Positions 62,101-64,000 of a DNA stretch of 64,000 nt are shown here, one piece after another. The notes below the pieces were generated by a model, which was not told the DNA's origin, ran no database searches, and worked only from the letters and a program-made list of their open reading frames with translations. The translations under genes were made by a program, and so were the position numbers. Source of the stretch: Thermothelomyces thermophilus ATCC 42464 (taxonomy: Eukaryota > Ascomycota > Sordariomycetes > Sordariales > Chaetomiaceae); assembly GCF_000226095.1 (NCBI RefSeq), contig NC_016472.1, positions 5,146,001 to 5,210,000 of the forward strand, read 5' to 3'. The first letter of the stretch is position 1; each line of letters starts with the position of its first letter.

Positions 62101-64000
62101 GCACCGAAGTCGGAGAAATTTGGTCCGCGACCGACAATCCGACGCTGGCACGTTGAATGCCTTTCTGGGTGCTTTTCGGAGGAAGGTGCGCCAAGAATCC
62201 TATTAACAAGCGAGTCATACGGCCAGGCTAAATTAAACGCTTTTTGCTTGTCGACTTCCGGGCTTTTTAGCCTGTCTGCAGCTTCCGGATTTGGCACAGC
62301 ATCGAGAAGCAGGCAGCGGGATAGGATCACCGCCCACGCCGCCTTCCAGCGACGGCTTCGGTCGCCGCCACACAGGGGGTGCATCACAGCAGTTGTCTTC
62401 CGACCGGGAGGATTTGAGATGCGCAGGCCCAGCTTAGCGGCTCTCCGTCGAAGCCGTCTGTCCTCTTGAAGTCCGCGGGACACGACGGAGCACGCCGGAG
62501 GTGTTGCCTGGACGACGGAACGAGCTGGCGGGTTGCCGAAAAGCAGCGGAGGCGTTGGGCGACCCCTGGCGCTCTCGACCACTCTGCATCGCCCGCGCCA
62601 ACGGATGTAGTTCCTACCTGCCGGAAGCGATTCCCGCAAAGGTATAGCTGGGCCCTGATGGACTGGAGAGTACGGACGTACATACATACGGGGTAAGGTA
62701 GGTGCCAGACGGCCCTGGCCGCGCGGAAACCGCCGATAAGTCGTCTTCTTTTTTTTTTTTTTATTTTTTTTTTGGGGAGGGGGAAATCATGACAGGCGCG
62801 GAAATCAACTGGGTTGACGAAATTGGAGACTGATAGTTGCTTTTATTGAAAAGTGCTCACCTGGGCCAAGCAGCCCACTTGCCGCCGGAGTTGGCGCGCC
62901 TCGATCCAACAGCGGCAGGCACTCCCGGCTATTTCGCAATTTATGGCTGGGCAAGCAAGCACACGGCAGTCGCAAGTCGCAACCCCACGTTGGCTGCACG
63001 ACATTGCGTCCGGGGTTCGCGGGGAGGAGGCGGGCCTTCATTCCATGCGTCTGACAACCCACTCGCGACCTAAACTCTCTCGAGCTGGAAGCGGCATCGT
63101 GATGTCCCGAACCCGACTCTCTCATTGTCTGGCATCGACGAGCGGCCGCCAGCTCGCCACACACCACTGCCACACCAGCCGGCGCCCCCCAAATGTCGCG
63201 ACTTTTTGCTCGAAGGTAGCATTGAGGATCGAATGCTGCGTCGCTAGTCGCCTACCGGAGTTGCCCAGAAGGAGCAAGCGCACGCGCTCCCAAGGAACGG
63301 GAACGGCCGCCCAGGTCCATCGATAAGGAGCAGCAGCCCAGGTCGAGGTGGGCCGTATTCGTACCTGTTCCCCGAAGAGGCCTTCGATCCCACTCGCCCA
63401 GATCAGCGTGGAAGTGGACCGTTTAATCTGCAAGACTGCAAGACTGCTGCATCTCTTCATCCATTTCTTCCATTTCTCTCAACCCTCCCCGTCGCGTCGC
63501 CCGCTTTATCTCCATTCAGCCTTTCCCACCTCCCACCTTCCCCTCGCTCTTCGCCCGTTCTTCACGTCCCTCCCCCTCTGCCAACGCAATTTGCCCACAC
63601 ACATCCTCCGCAGGCCAGCACCCCTGGCGCCGGCTCGCTTGCTTCGAAGCAACTCACATCTCACTTCATACCCCGAAACCACCACCTCCCTCCCGGTTTC
63701 GACACGCCAAGGCCGGCCGGAATCCAATGAATTGATTACATGGCAATCTAGATGAATTGACGTCAATTCCCTCGCGCTGCTTAGCAAGCCATCTCCAACC
63801 ACGCCTGGCCCGCACGGCCAGCCAACCCCGGACCATCTGCCCTCCCCACAAGTTCACCTGGTTTTGGCCGCCATCAAGAACGGCCGGGTGCAAGACAACT
63901 GCCGTGCTCATCCCATCGTACATACAAAGTGCGCGTGTGCGTGCGTGCGTGCGTGCCGCAGCGGCGGGAAGACGTGGAGAACGGAACCGTGGAGAAAGAA
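59132..64000. other. gene-poor right flank, 4.9 kb
   Basis: I could support no gene. Frames at 59530-59844, 60089-60484 and 62028-62687 have shifting composition and no motifs. A T-rich homopolymer run lies at about 62749-62772. From about 63440 the plus strand is C/T-rich, as in many fungal promoters and leaders, so a rightward gene may begin beyond the window. A GTGC/GTGCGT tandem stretch lies at about 63930-63957. GTACATAC 8-mers occur at 62678-62685 and 63918-63925. Confidence 0.4.

Noticed and set aside
62028-62687. 219-codon minus-strand frame
   Set aside because: Overlaps other frames on both strands, Arg/Ser/Pro-rich, no conserved motif.

Overview
The window looks like nuclear DNA of a filamentous ascomycete, most likely a Sordariomycete of the Chaetomiaceae (Thermothelomyces/Myceliophthora-like). 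The genes are GC-rich and carry short introns (about 50-130 nt) with GTRNGT donors, CTAAC/CTGAC branch points and YAG acceptors. A fungal Zn2Cys6 regulator and secreted plant-cell-wall enzymes are present, and the mature galactanase closely matches what I remember of the Myceliophthora thermophila GH53 enzyme. The species call is inference.

Layout. 0-40 kb is a normal gene-bearing arm with genes on both strands. In order: RPS15 (-), GH53 endo-galactanase (-), a medium-chain reductase (-), a membrane-anchored glutaredoxin (+), an uncharacterised Cys-rich/coiled-coil protein (+), mitochondrial ribosomal protein bL21m (+), an Mps1-type checkpoint kinase (-), ribosomal stalk protein P2 (-), the SPT2 histone chaperone (+), the 60S assembly factor NSA2 (+), an RBR-type E3 ligase (-), a peroxisomal PXMP4-like membrane protein (-), a solo Copia LTR, a Zn2Cys6 regulator (-) divergent from a FAD monooxygenase (+), a second RING/IBR protein lacking RING2 (-), a FAD/NAD(P) oxidoreductase (+) and a CE3 acetylxylan esterase (-). 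Most spliced genes were resolved to exact exon phase. Several have very small first coding exons, and NSA2 appears to need a 2-nt microexon.

40.3-59.1 kb is an AT/TA-rich block with no host gene. It is one degenerate Ty1/Copia element with 209-bp LTRs and a CCATR target duplication. A 10.7-kb Gypsy chromovirus fossil (252-bp LTRs, GTAGA duplication) sits inside its 5' LTR, and a 5'-truncated Tad-like LINE sits in its interior. The base composition is typical of repeat-induced point mutation (RIP).

59.1-64 kb is gene-poor. I could support no gene there. The last kilobase is pyrimidine-rich and resembles the promoter or leader of a gene beyond the window.

The genes do not form one pathway or a secondary-metabolite cluster. 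Themes are ribosome production (RPS15, P2, bL21m, NSA2), chromatin and mitosis (SPT2, Mps1), secreted biomass degradation (GH53, CE3), and a possible local regulator-enzyme pair (Zn2Cys6 plus FAD monooxygenase).
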